Origin: Bradyrhizobium sp. 21
GTDB taxonomy: Bacteria; Pseudomonadota; Alphaproteobacteria; Rhizobiales; Xanthobacteraceae
DNA length: 60,000 nt
Reading direction: 5' to 3'
NCBI RefSeq assembly: GCF_023073335.1
Contig: NZ_JADPJG010000012.1
Coordinates: forward strand, 160,405-220,404
Shown: positions 34,042 through 42,537 of the stretch, in pieces
How positions within the stretch are numbered: the stretch's first letter is position 1
Layout: every line of letters begins with the position of its first letter
Notes under the pieces: generated by a model
Seen by the model: only the letters and a program-made list of their open reading frames with translations
Databases searched by the model: none
Told to the model about the DNA's origin: nothing
Made by a program: the position numbers and the translations under genes

Positions 34042-35286
34042 TCACCGTCCCTTGGTCGGGATCTTGTTATACGGCACGTCCTTGTCGACACGGATGTCGC
34101 CCGGCAATCCGAGCACGCGCTCGGCGATGATGTTACGCAAAATCTCGTCGGTTCCGCCTGCGATGCGCATCGAGGGCGAGGACAGCAGCATCTGCTGGAA
34201 CTGGCCCTGCGCGGCCTCCTCGTCGCTGCCTGTGAGAACTCCGGCCGCACCCTGGAGGTCCATGGCGTAGGTCGCGATGTCCTGGAGCATCATGCCGGAC
34301 ACCAGCTTGCCGATCGAATTCTCCGGGCCCGGCCTGTCGCCCTTGGACAGCGCCGAGATCGCGCGGTAGCTGGTGTATTTCAGCCCGCTCGACTTCACCG
34401 CCCAGCTCGCAAGCTTTGAGCGCACGGCGGGGTCGTCGATGGCGAGGCCATCCTCCAGCATCAGATTGGAGCAGAATTCGAACATCTCGGGGACGCCGGT
34501 CGCAAGCCGCGCGCCGATCGACATCCGCTCGTTCATCAGCGTGGTCAGCGAGACGCTCCAGCCCTCGCCGACGGCGCCGAGACGTTGGCTGTCCGGAATG
34601 ACGACGTCGGTGAAATAGACCTCGTTGAACTCCTGCATGCCGTTGGCCTGCTTGATCGGACGCACCTCGACGCCGGGGCTCTTCATGTCCAGGAAGAACA
34701 TGGTGAGACCCTTGTGCTTGGGCACATTGGGATCGGTGCGCGCGATCAAAAGGCCATAGTCGGAATAGTGCGCACCCGACGTCCAGATCTTCTGGCCGTT
34801 GACGACCCAATTGTCGCCCTTCTTTTCCGCGCGTGTGCGGAGGCCCGCAACGTCAGAGCCGGCCGAAGGCTCGGAGAACAGCTGGCACCAGATCTCCTCG
34901 CCCGCGGCGAGCTTTGGCAAATAGCGGCGCTTGGCGTCTTCGTTGCCAAAAGCCATCACGGTCGGGCCGCACATGCCCTCGCCGATCTGGAACGGCTGCG
35001 TCAGCTTGCCGTAGACGCCCTCCTCCTGCTGCCAGATCACGCGCTCGATCGGCGTTGCGCCGCGGCCGCCATACTCTTTCGGCCAGTGCAGACAGGCCCA
35101 TCCGCCTTCGGCCTTCTTCTTCTGCCAGGCCTTGCCGACATCGACGATGTCCTGGTGAGCGAGCCGGATGCGGCCGAGCGAGGATTTTGACAGCTCGGCC
35201 TCGAGCTCTTTGGGCGCGTGGGCCTCAACCCATTTGCGCGCGGTCTCGCGGAAGGCGGCTTCCTGCGGGGTGTCGTCGAAATTCAT
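34042..35286 (-). CDS. Acyl-CoA dehydrogenase, paralogue 1
   Basis: FAD enzyme of 414 residues introducing the alpha-beta double bond into an acyl-CoA. Typical elements: CQLFSEPSAGSDVAGLRTRA (FAD-contact block), KIWTSGAHYSDYGLLIAR, LTMFFLDMKSPGVEVRPI and near the end RIAGGTDEILRNIIAERVLGLP. Very similar to the next gene (35420), both starting MNFDDTPQEAAFRETAR and ending DVP.NKIPTKGR, so tandem duplication is clear. With the shorter dehydrogenase at 36788 it may form a heteromeric enzyme, as known for some CoA-ester dehydrogenases. Substrate unknown. Confidence 0.93.
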   Translation of the reverse strand: MNFDDTPQEAAFRETARKWVEAHAPKELEAELSKSSLGRIRLAHQDIVDVGKAWQKKKAEGGWACLHWPKEYGGRGATPIERVIWQQEEGVYGKLTQPFQIGEGMCGPTVMAFGNEDAKRRYLPKLAAGEEIWCQLFSEPSAGSDVAGLRTRAEKKGDNWVVNGQKIWTSGAHYSDYGLLIARTDPNVPKHKGLTMFFLDMKSPGVEVRPIKQANGMQEFNEVYFTDVVIPDSQRLGAVGEGWSVSLTTLMNERMSIGARLATGVPEMFEFCSNLMLEDGLAIDDPAVRSKLASWAVKSSGLKYTSYRAISALSKGDRPGPENSIGKLVSGMMLQDIATYAMDLQGAAGVLTGSDEEAAQGQFQQMLLSSPSMRIAGGTDEILRNIIAERVLGLPGDIRVDKDVPYNKIPTKGR

Positions 35287-35304
35287 CTCGAACTCTCCTG
35301 TCTC

Positions 35305-35416
35305 GTGCCCCGGACGCTGCGCAGCACGAAGTGATGCGCTGCTGAGCCGGGGCCCATTGTGGCTTTCTGGGTCCCGGCTCTGCGGAGCATTTCAGCCGCA
35401 CCGCGTCCGGGACACG
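35305..35416. repeat. Palindromic repeat family A, full copy between acyl-CoA dehydrogenase paralogues
   Basis: Starts GTGCCCCGGACGCTGCGCAG, middle AGCCGGGGCCCA and GTCCCGGCTCTGCGGAGCA, ends CCGCGTCCGGGACACG. The two ends pair and the middle forms its own hairpin. Same family as 49592-49720. Confidence 0.75.
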
Positions 35417-35419
35417 CAT

Positions 35420-36664
35420 TCATCTTCCCTTCGTCGGGATCTTGTTGAACGGCACGTCCTTGTCGACCCGGATGTCGCCAGGCAGGCCCAGCACCCGCTC
35501 GGCGATGATGTTGCGCATGATCTCGTCGGTGCCACCTTCGACGCGCGTACCCGGCGCGCGCAGCAGCATCGCCTGGAAACGCCCGGCGACTTCGGCATCT
35601 TCGGGACCGCTGATCACGCCGCTCGCGCCCTGCAGGTCCAGTGCGTAAGTCGCGACGTCCTGGATCATGGAGCCTGCCACCAGCTTGCCAATGGAATTCT
35701 CCGGCCCCGGCCGTTCGCCCTTCGACAGTGCCGAGATCGCGCGCATGCTGGTGTATTTCAGCCCGCTCGCCTTCACCGCCCAGTTCGCGAGCTTCGAACG
35801 CACCGCGCGATCCTCGATCGCGGGACCGTCATTGAGCATCAGGCTGGAGCAATATTCGAACAGCTCGGGAAAACCGGTCGAAACGGCTGCGCCGATCGCG
35901 CTGCGCTCGTTCATCAGCGTAGTCAGCGAGACGTTCCAGCCATCACCGACCTCGCCGAGGCGCTGATGATCGGGAATGCGGACATTGGTGAAATAGACCT
36001 CGTTGAAGTCGGAGGCGCCGCTCGCCTGCTTGATCGGTCGCACCTCGACGCCCGGGCTCTTCATGTCCAGGAAGAACATGGTGAGGCCCTTGTGCTTGGG
36101 CACGGTCGGATCGGTGCGGGTGAGCAAGATGCCGTAATCGGAACAATGCGCGCCCGAGGTCCAGATCTTCTGCCCGTTGATGATCCATTCGTCGCCGTCC
36201 TTCTCCGCGCGCGTGCGCAGGCCCGCGACGTCGGAGCCGCCGGCGGGCTCGGAGAACAGCTGGCACCAGACCTTTTCGCCGGAAGCGAGCGGCGGCAAAT
36301 AGGCGCGCTTATGCTCCTCGCGCGCGAACGCCATCATGGTCGGCCCGCACATGCCGTGGCCGATGATGAACATGCGGGACAGCTGGCCGAACGGCCCCTC
36401 CTCCTGCTGCCAGATCACGCGCTCGATCGGTGATGAACCCCGGCCGCCATACTCCTTCGGCCAGTGCAGGCAGGCCCAGCCGGCACCGGCCTTCTTCTTC
36501 TGCCAGCCCTTTGCCACTTCCAGGATGTTGGCATTCTTGAGCTGCGTGCGGCCGAGCGAGGACTTTCGCAGCTCGTCCTCGTACTGCTTGGGCGCGTTCG
36601 CCGCGATCCAGGCGCGCGCGGTTTCGCGGAACGCGGCTTCCTGCGGGGTGTCGTCGAAGTTCAT
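35420..36664 (-). CDS. Acyl-CoA dehydrogenase, paralogue 2
   Basis: FAD-dependent dehydrogenase of 414 residues, the closest relative of the neighbour at 34042. Same landmarks: CQLFSEPAGGSDVAGLRTRA, KIWTSGAHCSDYGILLTR, LTMFFLDMKSPGVEVRPI and RVEGGTDEIMRNIIAERVLGLP. Differences cluster in the substrate-side regions (for example KQASGASDFNE here against KQANGMQEFNE), so the two may prefer different acyl groups. Same strand as the neighbouring genes, spaced by the palindromic repeats. Confidence 0.93.
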   Translation of the reverse strand: MNFDDTPQEAAFRETARAWIAANAPKQYEDELRKSSLGRTQLKNANILEVAKGWQKKKAGAGWACLHWPKEYGGRGSSPIERVIWQQEEGPFGQLSRMFIIGHGMCGPTMMAFAREEHKRAYLPPLASGEKVWCQLFSEPAGGSDVAGLRTRAEKDGDEWIINGQKIWTSGAHCSDYGILLTRTDPTVPKHKGLTMFFLDMKSPGVEVRPIKQASGASDFNEVYFTNVRIPDHQRLGEVGDGWNVSLTTLMNERSAIGAAVSTGFPELFEYCSSLMLNDGPAIEDRAVRSKLANWAVKASGLKYTSMRAISALSKGERPGPENSIGKLVAGSMIQDVATYALDLQGASGVISGPEDAEVAGRFQAMLLRAPGTRVEGGTDEIMRNIIAERVLGLPGDIRVDKDVPFNKIPTKGR

Positions 36665-36694
36665 GGTCTCAGTCCTCGGACGCGCCGTTCATTT

Positions 36695-36778
36695 CGTAGG
36701 ATGGGTAGAGCGCAGCGAAACCCATCGCTTCCAATCTTCGTGCGACGATGGGTTTCGCTTCGCTCTACCCATCCTACG
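36695..36778. repeat. Palindromic repeat family B, copy 1
   Basis: CGTAGGATGGGTAGAGCGCA, then GCGAAACCCATCGC and back through GCGACGATGGGTTTCGC to CTCTACCCATCCTACG. Long inverted repeat of about 84 bases, able to fold over its whole length. A second copy is at 37942. Confidence 0.8.
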
Positions 36779-36787
36779 CAGGGGTGC

Positions 36788-37915
36788 CTACGCCGCGTTC
36801 TTCTTGCGCATGCGGTCGATCAACTGGTCTTCCCAATAGGACAGGCTGCCGAGTCCGAGCGCCATGGCGTTGGCGCGGCGGTAGTACATGTGGCAGTCGA
36901 ACTCCCAGGTGAAGCCCATGCCACCGTGAACCTGGATGTTGTTCTTGGCGCAATGCTGGAACGCCTGCGTCGCACTGATGCGCGCGGCGGCTGCGGCTTC
37001 CGGCAGCTCGCCGGCGTTGGTCGAGAGTGCCCAGGCGCCGTAATAGCTGTTGGAGCGCGCCAGCGTCGCCGAGACGTACATGTCGGCGAGCATGTGCTTG
37101 ACCGCCTGGAACGAGCCGATCTGGCGGCCGAAGGCAATGCGGTCCAGCGCGTAGTCACGGCCCATCTCCAGCGCACGATCGGAGCCGCCGACCTGCTCGA
37201 ACGCACAGAGCACCGCGGCGCGGTCGAGCACCTGGGTCAAAATGCTCCAGCCCTCACCGGCGGCGCCGAGCGACTCGGCCTTGCAATCCCTAAAAGTGAT
37301 CTCGGCCTGCCCGCGGGTCGGATCGAGATTGGTGAGGCTTTTGACCTCGACGCCGCCGGCTTTGAGATCGACAATGAACAAGGAAATGTCACCGTCACGT
37401 CTGCTCGATCCCGTGCGTGCCGCAACCACCGCGAAGTCGGCGACCGCGCCATCGGCGACCGGCTTCTTGACGCCGTTGAGCACGCCGTTCGCAGCCGTCA
37501 GCTTGATGGTCTTCGGCGATGGATTGCCGCTGCCCTCGAACAGCGCCAGCGTGCCGATCGCCTCGCCCGACGCAATCGCGGGCAGCCACTTCTTTTTCTG
37601 CGCGTCGCTGCCCGCGATCAGCAGCGCTTCGGCGGCAAGATACACCGTCGAGGAGAACGGCACCGGCGCATTGGCCCGGCCCATCTCCTCGGCGATCACG
37701 CAGAGCTCGAGATGGCCGGCGCCGGCGCCGCCAAAATCCTCAGGAATCGCGACGCCGAGAAAGCCCATCTCGGCGAGGCCCTTCCACAGCTCCTTGTCAT
37801 AGGGCGCCTTGCCGTCGAGGACTGCGCGCACCGCCTTGGGCGAGCACTTCTCAGTGAGGAATTTGCGCGCCTGGTCGCGGAGCTGTTTCTGGTCGTCGGA
37901 GAAATCGAAGTTCAT
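36788..37915 (-). CDS. Acyl-CoA dehydrogenase, short type (probable partner subunit)
   Basis: A protein of 375 residues starting MNFDFSDDQKQLRDQARKFL. Recognisable parts: PEDFGGAGAGHLELCVIAEEMGRANAPVPFSST, LTNLDPTRGQAEITF and IQVHGGMGFTWEFDCHMYYRRA. It is more divergent from the 414-residue pair and lacks the GGTDEI block. In several CoA-ester degradation systems, such a short and a long dehydrogenase form an alpha2-beta2 complex, which is a likely arrangement here. All three are on one strand with the feruloyl-CoA-synthase-like ligase. Confidence 0.9.
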   Translation of the reverse strand: MNFDFSDDQKQLRDQARKFLTEKCSPKAVRAVLDGKAPYDKELWKGLAEMGFLGVAIPEDFGGAGAGHLELCVIAEEMGRANAPVPFSSTVYLAAEALLIAGSDAQKKKWLPAIASGEAIGTLALFEGSGNPSPKTIKLTAANGVLNGVKKPVADGAVADFAVVAARTGSSRRDGDISLFIVDLKAGGVEVKSLTNLDPTRGQAEITFRDCKAESLGAAGEGWSILTQVLDRAAVLCAFEQVGGSDRALEMGRDYALDRIAFGRQIGSFQAVKHMLADMYVSATLARSNSYYGAWALSTNAGELPEAAAAARISATQAFQHCAKNNIQVHGGMGFTWEFDCHMYYRRANAMALGLGSLSYWEDQLIDRMRKKNAA

Positions 37916-37941
37916 GGCGCGTACCCTGCTATTGTTGTTCT

Positions 37942-38022
37942 GTAGAATGGGTGGAGCGAAGCGCTACCCATCGATTGTCACACTAGGAGCGATGGGTTTC
38001 GCTGCGCTCTACCCATCCTACG
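37942..38022. repeat. Palindromic repeat family B, copy 2
   Basis: GTAGAATGGGTGGAGCGAAG, then CGCTACCCATCG, mirrored by CGATGGGTTTCGCTGCGCTC and TACCCATCCTACG. Same family as 36695-36778. It precedes the ligase stop by four bases, so it is downstream of that gene. Confidence 0.78.
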
Positions 38023-38026
38023 GCGT

Positions 38027-39898
38027 TCATTTCAGCACGATGACGTCCTGATCCGGCTTGTCAGCATAGAGCCGCTCGACCAATGCCGCACGTCGTTCCA
38101 GGCCGGCGCGCTGGTTGATGTAGCCCTTGTCGGTGAGCTCGTTGCCGTCGATCGAGGGCGGCTCTGCCATCAGCATCGCGCGCGCGATGGTGCGGCTGCT
38201 GGCGCCTTCACACTCCTTGTTGTGCACTTCGAGCCCGCGCCTGAAGCAGGCGATCACCTCGAGGTTCTTCACCGCATCCTCGAAGCTCAGCTCGGGATTG
38301 CCGACGAGTTGGCGGCAGGCGTGCAGGTTCGGCCAGGCAAGCAGTCCGATAGAGCAGCGATCCTGCCCCGCGACCAGCGCGTCGTGCACGACGGGCGTCG
38401 CAGCCGCGATCGCGTCGGTACGGAGCGAGCCCACATGCACGAAGGTTCCGGTGGTGAGCTTGAAGTCTTCCACCACGCGCCCGGCGAACATGATGCCCTG
38501 CACCGGATCTGAATCGTCGACGAAGATGCCGGCGTCGCCGATGCAATAAAAACCTTCCTCGTCGAACATCTTCCTGGTCAGGTCCGGCTGGCCGAAATAG
38601 CCGGGCGTGACATTGACGCCGCGCAGACGCAGCTCGTATTTCGAGCCGCACGGCACCATCTTCAATTCCACGCCGGGGAACGGCAGGCCGATCAGGCCGA
38701 CACGCTCGGTGTCCCAATAGGTGCCGGTCGAGGTCGGCGCGGTCTCGGTCGAGCCCCAGCCGGTGTAGAACACGATGCGCTCGCCAGTGGTCTTCACGGC
38801 GAGGGCCTGCATGCGGTCGTAGAGATCGTCAGGCAGCCGCGCGCCGCCATAGGCCATGATCGAGAGGTTCTTGAAGAAAGAGCGGCACAGCGCATCGTCC
38901 TTCTCCATCGCCGCCGCGAGCGCGGCATAGCCGGCGGGCACATTGGCGTAATAGGTCGGCGAGATCTCGCGCAGATTGCGCAGCGTCTCCTCGAACTGGC
39001 CCGGCATCGGCCGGCCGTCATCGATATAGAGCGTGCCGCCGTCGACCAGGATCGGGTGGAACGCCGCGTTGCCGCCCATGGTGTGGTTCCAGGGCATCCA
39101 ATCCAGCATGGTCGAGATCGGACCCGCGGGATCGCGCGGCCGCACCTGCATCATCATCGCTGCATTGGCGCACATCATCGCTTGCGTGTTGATGACGGCC
39201 TTGGGCATGCCGGTCGAGCCTGAGGTAAACAGCAGCTTGCCGACGGTGTCGGGCGTGATCTTCGCGATCGACGCTTCGACGTCGGCGGTCACTGGCGTTG
39301 CCGCGAGCTCGGCAAAGCTGACGCTTGCGATACCCTCGCAGGACCGCAAGACGTGAACGACGGTGACGCCGGTGAGATCGAGCGCTTTCAGCGCCTTCTC
39401 GAAGGTCGGACCGTCCTGCACCATCACCACGCCGGGCTTGATCAGATCGAACAGATATTTCAGCTTGACGTGATCATGGCTCATCAAGGAGTAGGCCGGC
39501 GACACGGGAGCGGCCGGGACCCGCGCCTGCATCGCGGCCTGCGTCATCAGCGCATGCTCGATCGAATTGCCGGAGAGGATCGTAACCGGCCGTCCCTCGA
39601 GCTTGAGATTGAGCAAACCTTGCGTCAGCGCATCCACGGTGCGCTTGGCTTCGCCGTAGGACAACTTGCGCCATTCGCGGTTGGGACCGCCACGCTGGGC
39701 AAGCCAGATGCGCTCGGGCGCCTGCTTCGCCCATTTCGCCAGCGAAGCCGGGATATGCTTTTCGTAAGGCTGCAGCGGAATGCGCGACTTCAGCACCACC
39801 GTGCCGTCGTCGCGGCGCTCGACGTCGATGTCGCGCGCCAGCCACTCCACCTTGCGAAAGGCGGGCTTCGTCAACACCGCCGCCGCGCTTCCACTCAT
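38027..39898 (-). CDS. Feruloyl-CoA-synthase-like AMP-forming ligase
   Basis: Adenylate-forming ligase of 623 residues. LLFTSGSTGMPKAVINTQ (ATP loop), MLDWMPWNHTMGGNAAF (a W-x-P-W-x-H string typical of feruloyl-CoA synthases), YTGWGSTETAPTST and the C-terminal DGNELTDKGYINQRA with the lysine that is K-G-x-I-N-Q in this family. It activates an aromatic or branched carboxylic acid, such as ferulate or p-coumarate, with CoA. Together with the dehydrogenases, crotonase and SDR next to it, the locus looks like side-chain degradation. Exact substrate not provable. Confidence 0.85.
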   Translation of the reverse strand: MSGSAAAVLTKPAFRKVEWLARDIDVERRDDGTVVLKSRIPLQPYEKHIPASLAKWAKQAPERIWLAQRGGPNREWRKLSYGEAKRTVDALTQGLLNLKLEGRPVTILSGNSIEHALMTQAAMQARVPAAPVSPAYSLMSHDHVKLKYLFDLIKPGVVMVQDGPTFEKALKALDLTGVTVVHVLRSCEGIASVSFAELAATPVTADVEASIAKITPDTVGKLLFTSGSTGMPKAVINTQAMMCANAAMMMQVRPRDPAGPISTMLDWMPWNHTMGGNAAFHPILVDGGTLYIDDGRPMPGQFEETLRNLREISPTYYANVPAGYAALAAAMEKDDALCRSFFKNLSIMAYGGARLPDDLYDRMQALAVKTTGERIVFYTGWGSTETAPTSTGTYWDTERVGLIGLPFPGVELKMVPCGSKYELRLRGVNVTPGYFGQPDLTRKMFDEEGFYCIGDAGIFVDDSDPVQGIMFAGRVVEDFKLTTGTFVHVGSLRTDAIAAATPVVHDALVAGQDRCSIGLLAWPNLHACRQLVGNPELSFEDAVKNLEVIACFRRGLEVHNKECEGASSRTIARAMLMAEPPSIDGNELTDKGYINQRAGLERRAALVERLYADKPDQDVIVLK

Positions 39899-39940
39899 TT
39901 TGCGTCTCCCGGAATTATCGTCCTTTACGGATCTTCTCTG

Positions 39941-40747
39941 TCAACGCTTGATATAGACAGGCTTTCGCTTCTCAAGGAAGGCCCTGATGCCTTCCGAAAA
40001 TTCCTCGGAGCGGCTGCACAGGACCTGGTTGCGGTCCTCCATCGCGATCACCGCTTCCAGCGATCCGGCATCGACGCTCATGTTGAGGCATTCTTTTGAT
40101 AGGCGCAGGCCCACGGGCGACGCCGTGATCATCGCGTCGACATAGGGTCCGGCAGCGTCATCTAGCTTGTCCTCGTCGACGACCTCGGAGACCAGCCCGA
40201 CCGCCAGCGCGCGTTCGGCGCCGATGAAGCGCCCCGTGAGGATCAGCTCCGAGGCAACGGAGACACCGACGAGGCGCGGCAGGAAATAGCTGGTGCCGAT
40301 GTCGCAGCCGCCGAGGCCGAGCTTGATGAAGGCGCAGTTCATCCGCGCCGATTTCGTCGCAATGCGGATATCGGAGGCGAGCGCCAGCGCAAAGCCGCCG
40401 CCGGCCGCAGCGCCCTGCACCAGAGAAATGATCGGCTGCGGGCAGCGCCGCATCAGCATCACGATGTCGGCAATGCGCCGCTGCGAATCCAGCGACTCGG
40501 TGACGTCGGGCGGCTCCTGCTGTCCGGCACGACGCGCCATCGCCGCCTTGAGATCGAGGCCTGCGCAAAAATTCTTGCCGGCGCCCTTCAGCACCACCAC
40601 GCGCGTGTCGCGGTTGCGCTGAAGGCCCTGGAAATAAACGTTGAGCGCGTCGATCAGCGCAGGGTCAAGCGCGTTGAGGCTTTCAGGGCGATTGAGCGTC
40701 ACCCGGTCGACGCCGTCGTGATGCTCGATCAGCAGCGGTTGGGACAT
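39941..40747 (-). CDS. Enoyl-CoA hydratase/isomerase (crotonase family)
   Basis: A protein of 268 residues. GKNFCAGLDLKAA provides one oxyanion-hole block, and PIISLVQGAAAGGGFALALASDIRIA the second. FIKLGLGGCDIGTSYFLPRLVG follows: the second catalytic Glu of true hydratases appears replaced near GCDIGTS, so a related reaction (isomerase, hydrolase or dienoyl-type) is possible. ATG 40745-40747 has GGGGAG eight bases upstream. On the same strand as the ligase and SDR, hence part of the catabolic block. Confidence 0.88.
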   Translation of the reverse strand: MSQPLLIEHHDGVDRVTLNRPESLNALDPALIDALNVYFQGLQRNRDTRVVVLKGAGKNFCAGLDLKAAMARRAGQQEPPDVTESLDSQRRIADIVMLMRRCPQPIISLVQGAAAGGGFALALASDIRIATKSARMNCAFIKLGLGGCDIGTSYFLPRLVGVSVASELILTGRFIGAERALAVGLVSEVVDEDKLDDAAGPYVDAMITASPVGLRLSKECLNMSVDAGSLEAVIAMEDRNQVLCSRSEEFSEGIRAFLEKRKPVYIKR

Positions 40748-40763
40748 GCGAAATCTCCCCATC

Positions 40764-40892
40764 GTCGTCCTGGATAAGCGAACGCTGATCCAGGACCCAT
40801 AACCACAGGCCCTTGTTGTTGACCACCGACGTCGGTCGAGCGAGCCTCGCGACTTGCCGGTGATAATGGGTCCTGGCTTTCGCCAGGACGAC
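40764..40892. repeat. Palindromic repeat, GTCGTCCTGG family
   Basis: Starts GTCGTCCTGGATAAGCGAAC, contains CCAGGACCCATAACCACAGG, ends TAATGGGTCCTGGC and CGCCAGGACGAC. The two ends are inverted copies. Related in design to 43737-43859 (both enclose CCCATAACCAC). Confidence 0.7.
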
Positions 40893-40898
40893 GGCTAG

Positions 40899-41657
40899 CT
40901 ACCGCGGCGCCATACGGATGGCGCCGTCGAGACGGATGGTCTCGCCGTTGAGCATCGCATTCTCGACCATGTGCACGGCAAGCGCGCCATATTCATTGGC
41001 ATCGCCGAGGCGCGAGGGATGCGGCACCTGGGCGCCCAGGCTCTTGCGGGCCTCCTCGTTCAGACCCATCAGCAGCGGCGTCATGAACAGGCCGGGCGCG
41101 ATGGTGTTGACGCGGATTTTCTGACTCGCAAGGTCGCGCGCTGCCGGCAGCGTCAGACCAACGACACCGCCTTTCGAAGCGGCATAGGCGATCTGGCCGA
41201 TTTGGCCTTCATAGGCTGCGACCGATGCCGTGTTGATGATGACACCGCGCTCTTCACCTATGGGTTCTGCGGTGACGAGGCGCTCCGCGAACAGGCGCAG
41301 GCAGTTGAAGGTGCCGATCAGATTGACGTTGATGATGCGCGCGAACTTCGCCAGCGGATAGACGCCGTCACGACCGACGATGCGCTGCGAGCCACCGATG
41401 CCGGCGCAGTTCATCAGCACACGCGCGATGCCGTGCGCGGCCTCCGCCTTGGCAATCGCAGCCTTGATGCCGTCCTCATCGGTGACGTCGGCATGCAGGG
41501 CAACGCCGTTTACTTCAGCGGCAACCTTCTCGGCGTTTTCCTTGCTCTGGTCGATCACGCCGATCCTGGCGCCCTTGGCGGCCATGGCGCGGGCGGTCGC
41601 GGCACCGAGGCCCGAACCACCGCCGGTGATGAGAACGGCTACGTCTTTCAACTGCAT
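40899..41657 (-). CDS. SDR, 3-hydroxyacyl-CoA dehydrogenase type II-like
   Basis: Classical SDR of 252 residues. NAD-binding TGGGSGLGAATARAMA; an Asp at the end of strand 2 (GVIDQS) favours NAD; MNCAGIGGSQRIVGRDG, INTASVAAYEGQIGQIAYAASKGG (Y-x-x-x-K). The overall pattern matches the HSD17B10/type II 3-hydroxyacyl-CoA dehydrogenases, which take the product of the hydratase in beta-oxidation. It sits next to the crotonase and thiolase genes, giving a full cycle of oxidation, hydration, oxidation and cleavage. Confidence 0.9.
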   Translation of the reverse strand: MQLKDVAVLITGGGSGLGAATARAMAAKGARIGVIDQSKENAEKVAAEVNGVALHADVTDEDGIKAAIAKAEAAHGIARVLMNCAGIGGSQRIVGRDGVYPLAKFARIINVNLIGTFNCLRLFAERLVTAEPIGEERGVIINTASVAAYEGQIGQIAYAASKGGVVGLTLPAARDLASQKIRVNTIAPGLFMTPLLMGLNEEARKSLGAQVPHPSRLGDANEYGALAVHMVENAMLNGETIRLDGAIRMAPR

Positions 41658-41724
41658 CGTAAGCTACCTTTCCTCTACCTTTTCCTTGGGCGTTTCTTCT
41701 CTAGACTTCTGCGTTCTGGCCGGA

Positions 41725-42384
41725 TCATCCGGCCGCGACAGCTTCCTCGCCTTGCGTGAGGATGCCGCCGCAGATCAGCGTTTCCATGTGCTTGATGTAT
41801 TGCCGGCAGACGTCGTCGGTGACCGGGCCGACGCCGGTGGCGCGTGACATCGCATGCCGGCCGAAGAACAAATGATCGCAGGCGCCGATCAGGCTGGTGT
41901 AGAACAGCACCGGATCGGTCGCGCGAAACTCGCCCTGACTGACGCCTTCGGCGAGCAGGCGGCGATGGAAATCCAGCAGCGGCGCGACGAAGAATTTCGA
42001 GACCTCGTCGGCGGAGCCCGCGACGCTCTCGTGCAGCAGATAGTGGATCAGCCGGTTCATGTAGGGAAACCGGTGATAGGCGCGGATAATGCCGCCGATA
42101 TGCAGCTTCAGCTTCGCAGTCGGCGTGATCGGCTGCGCCAGCAGGTATTCGAGATTGGACAGTTCCGTTCCCGCGTCGCGCTCGAGCAGCGCCAGCAACA
42201 GGCCGTCCTTGTTGCCGAAGTGGTATTTGACCAGCGCGGCGTTGGCGCCTGACTTCTGGGCGATGTCGGAAAGCGAGATCTCGATCGAGGAGCGTTCGAT
42301 CATCAGCTCGCTCGCGGCTACGAGCAATTTCTCTGCCGTGGAATTCTTTCCGCTGGGGAGCCTGTTCGGTACGCTGATAGTCAC
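41725..42384 (-). CDS. TetR-family transcriptional regulator
   Basis: A protein of 219 residues. N-terminal HTH: AEKLLVAASELMIERSSIEISLSDIAQKSGANAALVKYHFGNKDGLLLALL. The rest is an all-helical ligand domain, probably sensing an acyl-CoA. GTG 42382-42384 is preferred, with AGGG eight bases ahead; a longer frame to 42444 has no such site. It is divergent from the thiolase gene and adjoins the catabolic block, so it is most likely their local repressor. Confidence 0.87.
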   Translation of the reverse strand: MTISVPNRLPSGKNSTAEKLLVAASELMIERSSIEISLSDIAQKSGANAALVKYHFGNKDGLLLALLERDAGTELSNLEYLLAQPITPTAKLKLHIGGIIRAYHRFPYMNRLIHYLLHESVAGSADEVSKFFVAPLLDFHRRLLAEGVSQGEFRATDPVLFYTSLIGACDHLFFGRHAMSRATGVGPVTDDVCRQYIKHMETLICGGILTQGEEAVAAG

Positions 42385-42461
42385 GGAGAACCCTGATTTT
42401 GGCGCGAGAGCGGCCGCAGATAAGCCCAAGCAGCGCCTCCCCACAAGAGTTAATTGATCGA

Positions 42462-42490
42462 TTGACTAAACAACCAGTCGCCCCTTAAAT
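42462..42490 (+). promoter_or_regulatory. Candidate promoter of the thiolase gene
   Basis: TTGACT at 42462-42467, a 17-base spacer and TTAAAT at 42485-42490. It lies in the divergent region between the TetR gene and the thiolase; a GACT-N8-AGTC inverted repeat (42464-42479) overlaps it and could bind the regulator. Weak evidence. Confidence 0.4.
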
Positions 42491-42537
42491 CCCGCCCCGA
42501 CAATCAACCGTTCAAAATAATCCAGGGAGAAACCGAC

